32,000 nucleotides of DNA, taken from NCBI GenBank assembly GCA_007117005.1, contig SKHK01000005.1:1-32000 (forward strand). The letters are read 5' to 3'. This DNA comes from Paracoccaceae bacterium. GTDB taxonomy: Bacteria; Pseudomonadota; Alphaproteobacteria; Rhodobacterales; Rhodobacteraceae. This document shows, piece after piece, positions 21,858 through 29,750 of the stretch. The notes beneath the pieces are model-generated. The model saw nothing but the letters and a program-made list of their open reading frames with translations, made no database searches and was not told where the DNA came from. The position numbers were made by a program, and so were the translations under genes. The number at the start of each line of letters is the position of its first letter. Positions within the stretch are counted from its first letter, which is position 1.

Positions 21858-24362
21858 CTATCCATCCACACGGATACGGGCGTTCTGCGGGTCATAGGGG
21901 CTGTCCTGCACCACCTCGGCATCCCATAGCTGGCACTGCATACGCACCTTCAACCGGGTGCCGACGGCGGCCTGCGCCGGTTTCACATAGCCCATGCCGA
22001 TCTGCTTGCCGAACGCCACCGAATACCCGCCAGAGGTCAGCCGCCCCACCCTTTCGTCACCGACATAAAGCGCCTCGCGCCCCCAGGGGTCGGCATCCGC
22101 CGGCCCGTCGATCAGCAGCGTCACGCATTTCGACCGAATGCCGGTTTCCTGCATCGCGGCCTTGCCGTGGAAATCCTTGTCCAGATCGACAAAGCGCGGC
22201 AGATCGGCCTCCAGTGGCGTCGCGTCACGGCCCAGTTCGTTGCCAAAGGCGCGATAGCTTTTCTCTTGCCGCAGCCAGTTCTGTGCCCGCGCGCCGACCA
22301 GCTTCAGGCCCACGCCCTCGCCCACGGCCATGATCTGATCGAAAAGGTAGTTCTGCATCTCGATGGGGTGGTGCAATTCCCAGCCCAGTTCGCCGGTATA
22401 GGCCACGCGCACGGCGCGCACAGGGCACATGCCCAGTTCGATCCGGCGCTGACTCAGCCAGGGAAAACGCTTGTTCGACAGGGCCGTGGCCGGGTCTGCA
22501 TCCCTGGCCAACGGCGCCAGCAGATCGCGCGATTTCGGCCCGGCAACGGCGAAGACGCCCCATTGCGTGGTCACCTCCTGCACGACCACCCACCGGTCCG
22601 GATGCGCCGCGCACCAGTCCTGGCTGTGCTGCATCAGGAAATCATGGTCATAAGCCGCCCACCCCCCGGCCGAGATCAGGTAGTATTCCTGCTCTGCCAG
22701 CCGCATGATGGTGTATTCGGTGCGCACCGTCCCGACAGCAGTCAGCGCATAGGTCAGGTTGATCCGGCCAACCTTCGGCAACTTGTTGCAGGTCATCCAG
22801 TCCAGAAAATCGGTGGCGCCGGGACCATAGACGCGCTGCTTGGCAAAGGCGGTGGCGTCGATCATGCCCACCCCCTCGCGGATCGCGCGCGCCTCTTCCA
22901 CCGCATATTGCCACCAGCCCCCGCGGCGAAAGCTGCGGGCGTCATGGTCGAAACTTTCGGACGCGTCCAGCGGGCCAAAGTAATTCGGGCGTTCCCAGCC
23001 GTTCACCTGGCCGAATTGTGCGCCGCGGGCCTTTACCCGGTCATGGCAGGGGGCGGTGCGCAGCGGGCGGCAGGCGGGACGTTCCTCGTCAGGGTGGTGC
23101 AGGACGTAGACATGATCATACGCTTCCTCGTTCTTGCGGGCGGCGTATTCGGTGGTCATCCAGTCGCCATAGCGGCGCGGGTCCAGGCTGGCCATGTCGA
23201 TCTCGGCCTCGCCCTGGGTCATCATCTGCGCCAGGTAGTACCCGGTGCCGCCGGCGGCGGTGATGCCGAAGCTGAAGCCTTCCGCCAGCCACATGTTGCG
23301 CAGCCCCGGCGCGGGGCCGACCAGCGGGTTGCCATCGGGCGTGTAGCAGATGGGTCCGTTATAGTCGTCCTTCAGCCCCACCGTTTCCGATGACGGGATG
23401 CGGTGGATCATGGACATGTATTCTTCCTCGATCCGCTCCAGATCCAGCGGGAAGAGATCGGCGCGGAAGCTTTCGGGCACGTCATAGAGAAACCGCGCCG
23501 GGGCATTGCGCTCATAGGGGCCGAGGATCCAGCCGCCGCGCTCCTCGCGCACATACCATTTGGCATCGGCATCGCGCAGGACCGGATGCTCGGGGTTGCC
23601 CGCCGCACGCCAGTCGCGCAGCGCGGGGTCGGGCTCGGTGACGATATACTGATGCTCGACCGGGATGGCGGGGATCTTGATGCCCAGCAGGCGCGCGGTG
23701 CGCTGGGCGTGGTTGCCGGTGGCGGTGACGACATGCTCGGCGGTGATTTCCACCTTCTCGTCCGAGGGGACGAGGTTGCCGCCCCTCTCCACCATCTTCG
23801 TGCAGGTCACCACCCATTCGGACCCGGTCCAGCAATAGGCATCGACCTGCAGCCGGCGGTGGATTTCGGCGCCGTGCAGGCGGGCGCCCTTGGCCATGGC
23901 CTGGGTCACGTCGGCGGGGTTGATGTAGCCGTCGGTGGGGTGAAAAAGCGCGCCCTTCAGGTCTTCGGTGCGCACCAGCGGCCAGCGCGCCTTGATCTGC
24001 GCAGGCGTCATCCATTCATGCTCGATTCCCACGGTTTCGGCCGTGCTGGCATAGAGCATGTATTCATCCATGCGTTCCTGCGTCTGCGCCATGCGCAGGT
24101 TGCCGACGACATAGAAGCCGGGGTTGAGGCCGGTTTCGGCCTCCAGCCCCTTGTAGAACTTGACGCTGTAGTCATGGATATGGCTGGTCGCATAGCCCAT
24201 GTTGAAAAGGGGCAGCAGGCCGGCGGCGTGCCAGGTGGAACCGGCAGTCAATTCGTCACGCTCGATCAGCATGGTTTCCCAGCCGGCCTTTGCAAGGTGA
24301 TAGGCGATACCGGCGCCGACGGCGCCACCGCCGACGACAAGGGCTTTGACATGGGTCTTCAT
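21858..24362 (-). CDS. FAD-dependent dimethylglycine/sarcosine dehydrogenase-type protein (DAO + GcvT domains)
   Basis: An 834-aa fusion of an N-terminal FAD oxidoreductase (about 1-390) and a C-terminal folate-binding GcvT/aminomethyltransferase part (about 400-830). The dinucleotide fold is GGGAVGAG (11-18). GSTWHAAGLL follows, and its His45 corresponds to the histidine covalently bound to FAD in dimethylglycine dehydrogenase. The GcvT half shows YTIMRLAEQEYYLIS, VAGPKSRDLL and VAYTGELGWELH. These enzymes N-demethylate dimethylglycine or sarcosine and pass the one-carbon unit to tetrahydrofolate, in choline/glycine-betaine breakdown. The exact methylamine substrate is not decidable. The start at 24362 follows GGAGA; an open frame continues to 24548 through repetitive sequence and is rejected. 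Confidence 0.9.
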   Translation of the reverse strand: MKTHVKALVVGGGAVGAGIAYHLAKAGWETMLIERDELTAGSTWHAAGLLPLFNMGYATSHIHDYSVKFYKGLEAETGLNPGFYVVGNLRMAQTQERMDEYMLYASTAETVGIEHEWMTPAQIKARWPLVRTEDLKGALFHPTDGYINPADVTQAMAKGARLHGAEIHRRLQVDAYCWTGSEWVVTCTKMVERGGNLVPSDEKVEITAEHVVTATGNHAQRTARLLGIKIPAIPVEHQYIVTEPDPALRDWRAAGNPEHPVLRDADAKWYVREERGGWILGPYERNAPARFLYDVPESFRADLFPLDLERIEEEYMSMIHRIPSSETVGLKDDYNGPICYTPDGNPLVGPAPGLRNMWLAEGFSFGITAAGGTGYYLAQMMTQGEAEIDMASLDPRRYGDWMTTEYAARKNEEAYDHVYVLHHPDEERPACRPLRTAPCHDRVKARGAQFGQVNGWERPNYFGPLDASESFDHDARSFRRGGWWQYAVEEARAIREGVGMIDATAFAKQRVYGPGATDFLDWMTCNKLPKVGRINLTYALTAVGTVRTEYTIMRLAEQEYYLISAGGWAAYDHDFLMQHSQDWCAAHPDRWVVVQEVTTQWGVFAVAGPKSRDLLAPLARDADPATALSNKRFPWLSQRRIELGMCPVRAVRVAYTGELGWELHHPIEMQNYLFDQIMAVGEGVGLKLVGARAQNWLRQEKSYRAFGNELGRDATPLEADLPRFVDLDKDFHGKAAMQETGIRSKCVTLLIDGPADADPWGREALYVGDERVGRLTSGGYSVAFGKQIGMGYVKPAQAAVGTRLKVRMQCQLWDAEVVQDSPYDPQNARIRVDG

Positions 24363-24800
24363 GGCGCGTTTCTCCGTTCCGTGTTGCCCGCACCATGCAG
24401 AATGCGCGCAGCGGCGGACCTGCAGGCCCGACGCGATACCGGCGAAAAGCGACACCTCTGTCCAGTCACCGCCGATTTGATGGTCGGCAGCAAGGTGGGG
24501 GCAACAATGTCCGTGCACCGCGGGCGGCACAGAAGGGGGGGGCGGCACAGAACGGGGGCGGCACAGAAGGGGGGCGACGCAGCGAAGGTGCAGGCCTTAT
24601 CTGGGGTCGGCAGGGCTGCGGGCACACGCGCAAGCGTCCCCATAAAGGGTATCGCGCGGTCTGTCCCGTCACCATTGCCACCGGCCCGGCCGGAAGCGGG
24701 CATGCCGCCAGCCAGCCGGCCGGGACGGTGTGTGCCTGTGTGGGGGCGGCGTCGGCCCGCCCATGGCAGGCTTTGTCAGCCCCCTCGTCAGCTCGCCTGC
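24363..24800. other. 438-bp spacer without a credible gene
   Basis: This stretch separates the flavoprotein gene from the phosphatase gene, both on the minus strand. It contains a G-rich tandem repeat at 24524-24588 and GC-rich sequence. Open frames on both strands exist, but they read as low-complexity Gly/Arg or Pro/Cys strings with no domain. The minus-strand promoter of the flavoprotein gene should lie here; I see no convincing hexamers. Confidence 0.6.
24524..24588. repeat. Degenerate G-rich tandem repeat, period 16-18 bp
   Basis: Copies of GCGGCACAGAAsGGGG begin at 24524, 24542 and 24558, with a decayed fourth copy (GCGACGCAGCGAAGG) at 24574. Each of the first three ends in a run of 5-8 G, so copy length varies with the G-run, as expected from replication slippage. 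It lies about 160 bp upstream of the flavoprotein start. Confidence 0.8.
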
Positions 24801-26066
24801 TCAGCCATCATATTCGAAGACCGCGCAGGAGATATCGTCCGGAAAATCGTCATGCCCGGCCCAGCGCGCCAGTTCCCAGATCAGCGCCTCGGTCAGTTCG
24901 TTGCCGCGCAGCGCCGAGAGGCGGCGCAGCATGACGTCGAACCCGTCCTGGCCCAGTTCCTCGCCGGTCGCGTTCGGGCATTCGGTGATGCCGTCCGACA
25001 CCAGGATCAGCCTGTCACCGGGCTCCAGCCGCGTGGAAAAGCTTTCATAGCTGGCATCAGCCAGCAGGCCGATGGGCAGGCCGCCGCTGCCCAGATGGGT
25101 GATGCGCCCGTCCCCGTGCTGCACGACCGGATGCGGATGGCCCGCCTGCACCAGCCGCACCTGCCCGTCCTGGCAATCGATCTCGGCATAGCAGAGCGTG
25201 GCATAACGATCGGTCTGGATCTCTGACATCAGAAGCTGGTTCATCGCCTGCGCGACCAGCGCCGGGCATCGGGGGCGCTGCACGCCATCGGCCAGTTCTA
25301 TCGCGATGTTGTGCTCGGCCGAAGCACCGGACATCAACCCCGCCAGGCGCGCCGTCAGCAGGGCCGAGGCGACGCCATGGCCGGAAACATCGAACCCGTA
25401 AAGCCCGATGCGCCTGTCGTCGATGGCAAAGCAGCCCACCATATCGCCGCCGATATGGCCGCTGGGCCGCAACAGCATGCTGGCCTGCCCGGTGGAAAAA
25501 TGCTGCTGACGCTCGCGCAGAAGCGATTGCTGCAAGGCCCGCGCATCGACCAGATCGCGGTCCAGCGTATCATAGAGCGTGCGCAGTTCGTCCAGCGTTT
25601 CGGTCAACAGGGTGTTCTTGTTGCGCAGTTCCCGCTGCATGGTCAGCAGCCGTTCACCGGCCCTGATCCGTGCGCGCAGTTCCACCGGATCGACCGGTTT
25701 GGGCAGGAAGTCATCGGCGCCGACCTCCAGCCCCTCGGCCACCGCGGCCTTGTCGGCCTTGGCGGTGAAGAGGATGAAATAGACATAGTCTTCGCGTGAC
25801 AGCCCGCGAATGGCGCGGCACAGATCGATCCCCGTCATCCCCGGCATCATCCAGTCGGACAGGATCAGGTCGGCACCGTGCTGGCCGAACAGCGCCAGCG
25901 CCTGATCGGCCGATTCGGCCTGCAACACGGTGTAGCCCGACCCCTGAAGCCCCGCGCAGATCAGCCGCCGCTGCGCACGCGAATCATCGACCACCAGGAC
26001 GGTCAGCACCCGGGAATCGGCCGCGTCTGCAGGGTCCCGAAGAGCGGGGGAAATGGCTCGATACAC
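24801..26066 (-). CDS. Response regulator with SpoIIE/PP2C phosphatase output (RbaY/RsbU-like)
   Basis: A protein of about 421 aa. A receiver domain (about 22-135) has the acidic pair Asp27/Asp28, phospho-acceptor Asp71 in LSDWMMPGMTG, and Lys123 in PKP. A coiled-coil linker (about 140-190) leads to a PP2C-type SpoIIE phosphatase domain with GGDMVG (206-211), DVSGHG (226-231), LVSDGITE and a C-terminal DDIS, the metal-binding aspartates of active enzymes. Such proteins dephosphorylate a STAS anti-sigma antagonist after phosphorylation of the receiver, as RsbU does; Rhodobacter capsulatus RbaY has the same architecture. GTG at 26066 has GGAG 6 nt upstream; a GTG at 26081 is the alternative. 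It is divergent from an HPt gene. No STAS or anti-sigma gene is nearby. Confidence 0.88.
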   Translation of the reverse strand: MYRAISPALRDPADAADSRVLTVLVVDDSRAQRRLICAGLQGSGYTVLQAESADQALALFGQHGADLILSDWMMPGMTGIDLCRAIRGLSREDYVYFILFTAKADKAAVAEGLEVGADDFLPKPVDPVELRARIRAGERLLTMQRELRNKNTLLTETLDELRTLYDTLDRDLVDARALQQSLLRERQQHFSTGQASMLLRPSGHIGGDMVGCFAIDDRRIGLYGFDVSGHGVASALLTARLAGLMSGASAEHNIAIELADGVQRPRCPALVAQAMNQLLMSEIQTDRYATLCYAEIDCQDGQVRLVQAGHPHPVVQHGDGRITHLGSGGLPIGLLADASYESFSTRLEPGDRLILVSDGITECPNATGEELGQDGFDVMLRRLSALRGNELTEALIWELARWAGHDDFPDDISCAVFEYDG

Positions 26067-26221
26067 TGAATACTCCGGCACATGGAAACTGCTCGCGCAC
26101 AGATCATGCCGACGAACCCGTTAAAAACGCCTGAAGCGCGATACGGTTTTGCCTTCGTCTTTGCCGAACGTTAAGGACAGGATGAGACCTTGCGGCGGCA
26201 GAACGAAGTTGAAGGTACGTC

Positions 26222-26563
26222 ATGATCGACTGGGCACGTGTGAAAGAGCTGAAGGAAGAGATGGATACCGCCTTTGACGAGGTGGTGTCGCTGTTTCTGG
26301 AAGAAACGGATGAAACCATGGGCCGCCTGCCCTCTGCAGATGACGAACGGCCGCGCGATTCCGCAGCCCTGGCCGCGGATCTGCACGCCCTCAAAGGCGC
26401 CGCGCTGAACCTGGGGTTGCGGGATTTCGCCGATCTGTGCAGCAAGGGAGAGGCGCAATCGGCCGCTGGCGCCGCCGACGAGATCGATCTGGCGGCCATC
26501 ACGGCCTGCTACCGTGCCTCTCGTGACGCGTTCACACGCGGCCTGAACCGGGACGCTGCCTGA
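26222..26563 (+). CDS. HPt domain histidine phosphotransfer protein
   Basis: A 113-aa stand-alone HPt protein made almost entirely of helices. The phospho-accepting histidine is His55 in DLHALKGAALNLGL, which matches the HxxKG(A/S)xxxxG signature. HPt proteins relay phosphate between receiver domains of hybrid kinases and response regulators. It is divergent from the receiver-PP2C gene with a 140-155-bp spacer, so the two are likely partners. The start has GAAGG about 6 nt upstream. The cognate kinase is not in the window. Confidence 0.87.
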   Translation: MIDWARVKELKEEMDTAFDEVVSLFLEETDETMGRLPSADDERPRDSAALAADLHALKGAALNLGLRDFADLCSKGEAQSAAGAADEIDLAAITACYRASRDAFTRGLNRDAA

Positions 26564-26658
26564 AAGTTCAGGCATGTGGCGCGGCGCCCGCCCCGGCGAA
26601 CCCGCGCAGTGCAGGATGCAGCCAAGCCGCGCAATGCGTGCCGGACAACCCGCGCCGT

Positions 26659-27903
26659 TCAGACCAGGAAGCCCGCCAGCGTCTCGTCCAACGTGATGTC
26701 GCGCCAGGCAAAGCCCGCAGCATCCATGGCGGTGTAGAGGCGCTGGAAATTCTCCGGCGCCGTCGTCTCGATCCCGATCAGCACGGTGCCGAAGTTCCGC
26801 GCCGATTTCTTCAGATACTCGAAGCGGGCAATATCGTCGTCCGGCCCCAGGATTTCCAGAAAATCACGCAGCGCGCCGGGCCGTTGCGGCAGGCGCAGCA
26901 GGAAGTACTTCTTCAACCCGCCGTGCCGCAGTGCGCGTTCCTTGACCTCTGGCAGGCGTTCGAAATCGAAATTCCCGCCAGAGGCCACGCAGACCACGGT
27001 CAGCCCGCGCAGGCTGTCGCCCAGATCGGCCAGCGCGTCGATGGCCAGCGCGCCAGCCGGCTCCAGCACCACGCCCTCGGTGTTCAGCATGTCCAGCATG
27101 GTGATGCACAGCCGGTCTTCCGGCACCGCCAGGACATGCGCCGGCGCGACATCGGCCAGCAGCTTTAACGGGCCATCACCGATCCGCGCCACGGCGGCGC
27201 CATCGACGAAGCTGTCGACCTTCGGCAGCGTCACCGGTTCACCCGCCGCAAGCGCCGCGCGCAGGCTGGCGCCGCCCGCGGGTTCGACATAGCGGAACCC
27301 GTCCACCCCCGCGGCGCGCAGATAGCCCGTCACACCGGCCGAAAGCCCCCCGCCACCGACCGGCAGCACCACCAGGTCCGGCAGGCGGCCAAGCTGCGCC
27401 TCGATCTCCACCGCGACGCTGGCCTGCCCCCTGATCACGTCCGGATCGTCGAAGGGCGACAGGAAAACGCCCCCGCTCTGCGCGCAAAACGCCTGCGCCG
27501 CGGCGAGGGACTGGTCGAAATAGTCACCGATCAGCCGGATTTCGACATGGCCCTCGCCAAAGCTGCGGGTCTTGCCGATCTTTTGCTGCGGGGTGGTGAC
27601 CGGCATGAAAATCACCCCCTGCACGCCGAAATGGCGGCAGGCAAAGGCTACGCCCTGGGCATGATTGCCCGCCGAGGCGCAGACGAAGACCCGGCGGTCA
27701 GGCTGCTGCGCCAGGACCTTGCGCATGGCGTTGAACGCGCCCCTGATCTTGTAGGAGCGGACGGGCGAAAGGTCCTCGCGCTTCAGATAGATATCCGCAC
27801 CATGGCGCTGCGACAGGTACTCGTTGCGCTGCAGGGGCGTCGGCGGGAACAGGTCCCGCAGGGCGGTGGCGGCATCATGCGCGGCAACAACTAGATCATC
27901 CAT
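26659..27903 (-). CDS. ilvA: Threonine ammonia-lyase (threonine dehydratase)
   Basis: A 414-aa PLP-dependent enzyme that deaminates threonine to 2-oxobutyrate, the first step of isoleucine synthesis. The Schiff-base lysine is Lys52 in SYKIRGA, the PLP-phosphate loop is VGGGGLSAG, and CASAGNHAQGVA and ASGGNFDFERL are also present. A single C-terminal ACT-like regulatory domain (about 325-414: YFLLRLPQRPGALRDFLEILG) makes it the short form, like Bacillus IlvA (about 420 aa), rather than the 514-aa E. coli type with two ACT subdomains. AAGGG lies 8 nt upstream of the ATG. A MITE-like insertion ends 83 bp upstream of the start codon. It converges on the HPt gene. Confidence 0.93.
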   Translation of the reverse strand: MDDLVVAAHDAATALRDLFPPTPLQRNEYLSQRHGADIYLKREDLSPVRSYKIRGAFNAMRKVLAQQPDRRVFVCASAGNHAQGVAFACRHFGVQGVIFMPVTTPQQKIGKTRSFGEGHVEIRLIGDYFDQSLAAAQAFCAQSGGVFLSPFDDPDVIRGQASVAVEIEAQLGRLPDLVVLPVGGGGLSAGVTGYLRAAGVDGFRYVEPAGGASLRAALAAGEPVTLPKVDSFVDGAAVARIGDGPLKLLADVAPAHVLAVPEDRLCITMLDMLNTEGVVLEPAGALAIDALADLGDSLRGLTVVCVASGGNFDFERLPEVKERALRHGGLKKYFLLRLPQRPGALRDFLEILGPDDDIARFEYLKKSARNFGTVLIGIETTAPENFQRLYTAMDAAGFAWRDITLDETLAGFLV

Positions 27904-27986
27904 CAGGCACCCTTATAGCGTGATGGTCCCTCGTTGAAGCGCCGTTTTTGCCGGGCGCAGGCAGGAAGGGTCGCGGATATGGTCCA

Positions 27987-28208
27987 AAAGACCTCTGCAT
28001 AACGCGGCTCGGGTAAAGAAATGAGGGCAGCGCCTGCCTGGGTAGGCGCTGATGCGTGACGGTGCCACTGGCATGACGTCTGAACAATTCACCCCGTTCC
28101 AACAGGTTACGACGTTTGAAGGGCCTGCCGAGGGGGCAGGCAGGCGCTGCCCGGCGTTGCCGCCGGGCGGGACAACTGAGCCGGAAAACGCGTTATGCAG
28201 AGGTCTTT
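27987..28208. mobile_element. MITE-like non-autonomous element, 222 bp
   Basis: The ends are perfect 20-bp inverted repeats, AAAGACCTCTGCATAACGCG at 27987-28006 and its reverse complement at 28189-28208. Both are flanked by the trinucleotide CCA (27984-27986 and 28209-28211), consistent with a 3-bp target duplication. A second, internal inverted pair of 16 bp (GGGCAGCGCCTGCCTG at 28025-28040 and its complement at 28137-28152) means a single strand can fold into a long hairpin. It contains no transposase or other credible gene. The size, ends and duplication fit a miniature inverted-repeat element moved by an IS5-like transposase encoded elsewhere; the parent family is my inference from the end sequence. 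It fills most of the ilvA-smr spacer. Confidence 0.82.
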
Positions 28209-28276
28209 CCAATGCGGCGTCACCCCGCCCCACCGCCGCCCGACGGCGGCAACAAAGGCCGCGCGCCCCGGCCTCG

Positions 28277-28897
28277 TCAGCCCGGTTTTCGCAGATAGAC
28301 GTAAAGCGCGCCGTCCCCGCCATGGCTGCGATGCGCGGTATGGGTGTTGAGCACGTGACCGCGAAGGGGCGCGCTGCGCAGCCAGTGCGGCACCTCATGG
28401 CGCAGCGCGCCGGTGCGCCGGGGTAGCGGGCTGTCATCCGGCCTGCCCCCACCGCGCCCCTTGCCGGTGATCACCAGCACCAGCCGCAGCCCCCGGCGCG
28501 AGGCCGCCAGGATGAAGGCCGACAGCGCCGCGTGCGCCTCGACCAGGGTCATGCCGTGCAGGTCCAGCCGCGCTTCCGGCTGCAGCTTTCCGCGCACCAT
28601 CCGCCCATGCAGGCGGTGATCCATCCGCAGCGGTTCCGATATCGCGGCGGCGGGGGTCACCGTTACAGCCGTTGAAGGGCGCGCCGTGCCGGGCGCCGGA
28701 CGGCGGGGCGCGGCAAGGGGCGGCGTTGCCAGGGGGGCCGAAGGCGGCCGAGGCAACAGCGGGGGCGCGTCAGCAGGGGAGGCGCGCTGCGCGGGCGCCT
28801 CAGCCGAGGCGGGGCCGGGATGAAGCGGGCGCAGCCCAGAAGCGACGCGCTGCCACAGCGCCTTGTCCTCGGGGCTCAGACCACGGCGCCGGCCCAT
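28277..28897 (-). CDS. Smr (small MutS-related) domain protein
   Basis: A 206-aa protein with a C-terminal Smr domain (about 105-200). It has LDLHGMTLVEAHAAL (the LDLHG motif), VLVITGKGRGG (the TGKG motif) and ALRHEVPHWL, with VLNTHTAHRSHGGDGALYVYLRK at the end. Smr domains have nicking endonuclease or RNA-cleaving activity in studied members. The N-terminal 100 residues are Pro/Ala-rich and probably disordered after a short conserved LSPEDKALWQRVASGLRPLHP. The start at 28897 has AGAGGGG 8 nt upstream. It lies 72 bp downstream of the Tim44-like gene on the same strand. A role in DNA or RNA quality control is inferred from the family. Confidence 0.88.
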   Translation of the reverse strand: MGRRRGLSPEDKALWQRVASGLRPLHPGPASAEAPAQRASPADAPPLLPRPPSAPLATPPLAAPRRPAPGTARPSTAVTVTPAAAISEPLRMDHRLHGRMVRGKLQPEARLDLHGMTLVEAHAALSAFILAASRRGLRLVLVITGKGRGGGRPDDSPLPRRTGALRHEVPHWLRSAPLRGHVLNTHTAHRSHGGDGALYVYLRKPG

Positions 28898-28969
28898 GCT
28901 GTTGCCCCTCTTGTCCAGTCCCGGATGCACCCGCCGCGGAGTGGTCACCCCGCCGCGCCATGGCGGGCC

Positions 28970-29635
28970 TCACTCGCCCGTGCCGACCAGTTTCCAGTTC
29001 GGGTTGTCCGACCCCATGACCCGGCCGAAGGTCCAGACGTCGCGCTGCTGCTTGACCTTGTCGCGGTCGCCCTCGACCACCTCGCCCTCGCGGTTCAGCA
29101 CGACCGATGTCAGCTCGCCCAGGAACCGCACCGTGATCTCGGCCGTTCCCGTCGCCTCGTCATAGGTCGCGTCTTCCAGATCGACCTCGCGCACGCCGAC
29201 GAAATTCGCCTCTACCCGCAGCCCCTCGCGGTCACGCAACTGCACGACCTCATCGAAGCTTTCGAACACGTCGCGCGACAGAAACGGCACCAGATTGTCC
29301 ATGTCGCCATTTTCGAACCCCATGAGGATCATCTCATAGGCCTGCCGCGCACCGGACAGGAAATCACCGACATGAAAGTCGGGCTCTACCCGCTTCATCG
29401 CGGCCAGCGCCTGCGCGGCGGAAGAGCCCACAGGTGCATGATCGGCGATATCATGATCGACCCCGCCCTCGATCACGTCAAGGGCCGGGCGGCCGCCGGC
29501 GCGGTCATCGCTGCGCGGCAGAGGTTCGGGCGGGCGCTCGTAGCCCTCGCGCGTGCCAAGAACGCTGCGCAGGCGCAGGATCAGGAAGACGGCGATACCG
29601 GCAAGAAGAAGAAGCTGTATCACGGTATTGTCCAT
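28970..29635 (-). CDS. Tim44/TimA domain membrane-associated protein
   Basis: A 221-aa protein with one N-terminal membrane anchor (VIQLLLLAGIAVFLILRL, about 5-22), a short Pro-rich linker, and a Tim44-like domain (about 85-218: FHVGDFLSGARQAYEMILMGFENGD, ITVRFLGELTSV, DVWTFGRVMGSDNPNWKLVGTGE). Alphaproteobacterial Tim44-like proteins resemble the mitochondrial import motor subunit and are implicated in inner-membrane protein quality control or lipid interaction; the role here is unproven. The start has GAGG 6 nt upstream. It is divergent from fxsA with a 115-bp spacer, close to secB, as I recall for relatives. Confidence 0.9.
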   Translation of the reverse strand: MDNTVIQLLLLAGIAVFLILRLRSVLGTREGYERPPEPLPRSDDRAGGRPALDVIEGGVDHDIADHAPVGSSAAQALAAMKRVEPDFHVGDFLSGARQAYEMILMGFENGDMDNLVPFLSRDVFESFDEVVQLRDREGLRVEANFVGVREVDLEDATYDEATGTAEITVRFLGELTSVVLNREGEVVEGDRDKVKQQRDVWTFGRVMGSDNPNWKLVGTGE

Positions 29636-29750
29636 CGGGGCCTCAGGGAAATGACGGGCTTGGTTCTGTTGCTTGGGTGGTTATGTAAGGTGGCCGCGGG
29701 CATGAGTCCACCACAACCGGGTCCTGCACCGCCCAAGCGAGGGGAAAACC

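Noticed and set aside
24524-24588. The tandem G-repeat considered as a CRISPR array
   Set aside because: The units are 16-18 bp and head-to-tail without distinct spacers, and no cas genes are present.
24359-24703. A minus-strand frame across the G-rich repeat, reading repeated Pro/Cys units
   Set aside because: The repeating peptide follows from the DNA tandem repeat. There is no Shine-Dalgarno or domain, and the flavoprotein has a clear start at 24362.
27913-28452. A 179-codon minus-strand frame spanning the MITE-like element and the end of smr
   Set aside because: It crosses both inverted repeats and overlaps smr in another frame; no transposase motif is visible, so I do not call a transposase remnant.
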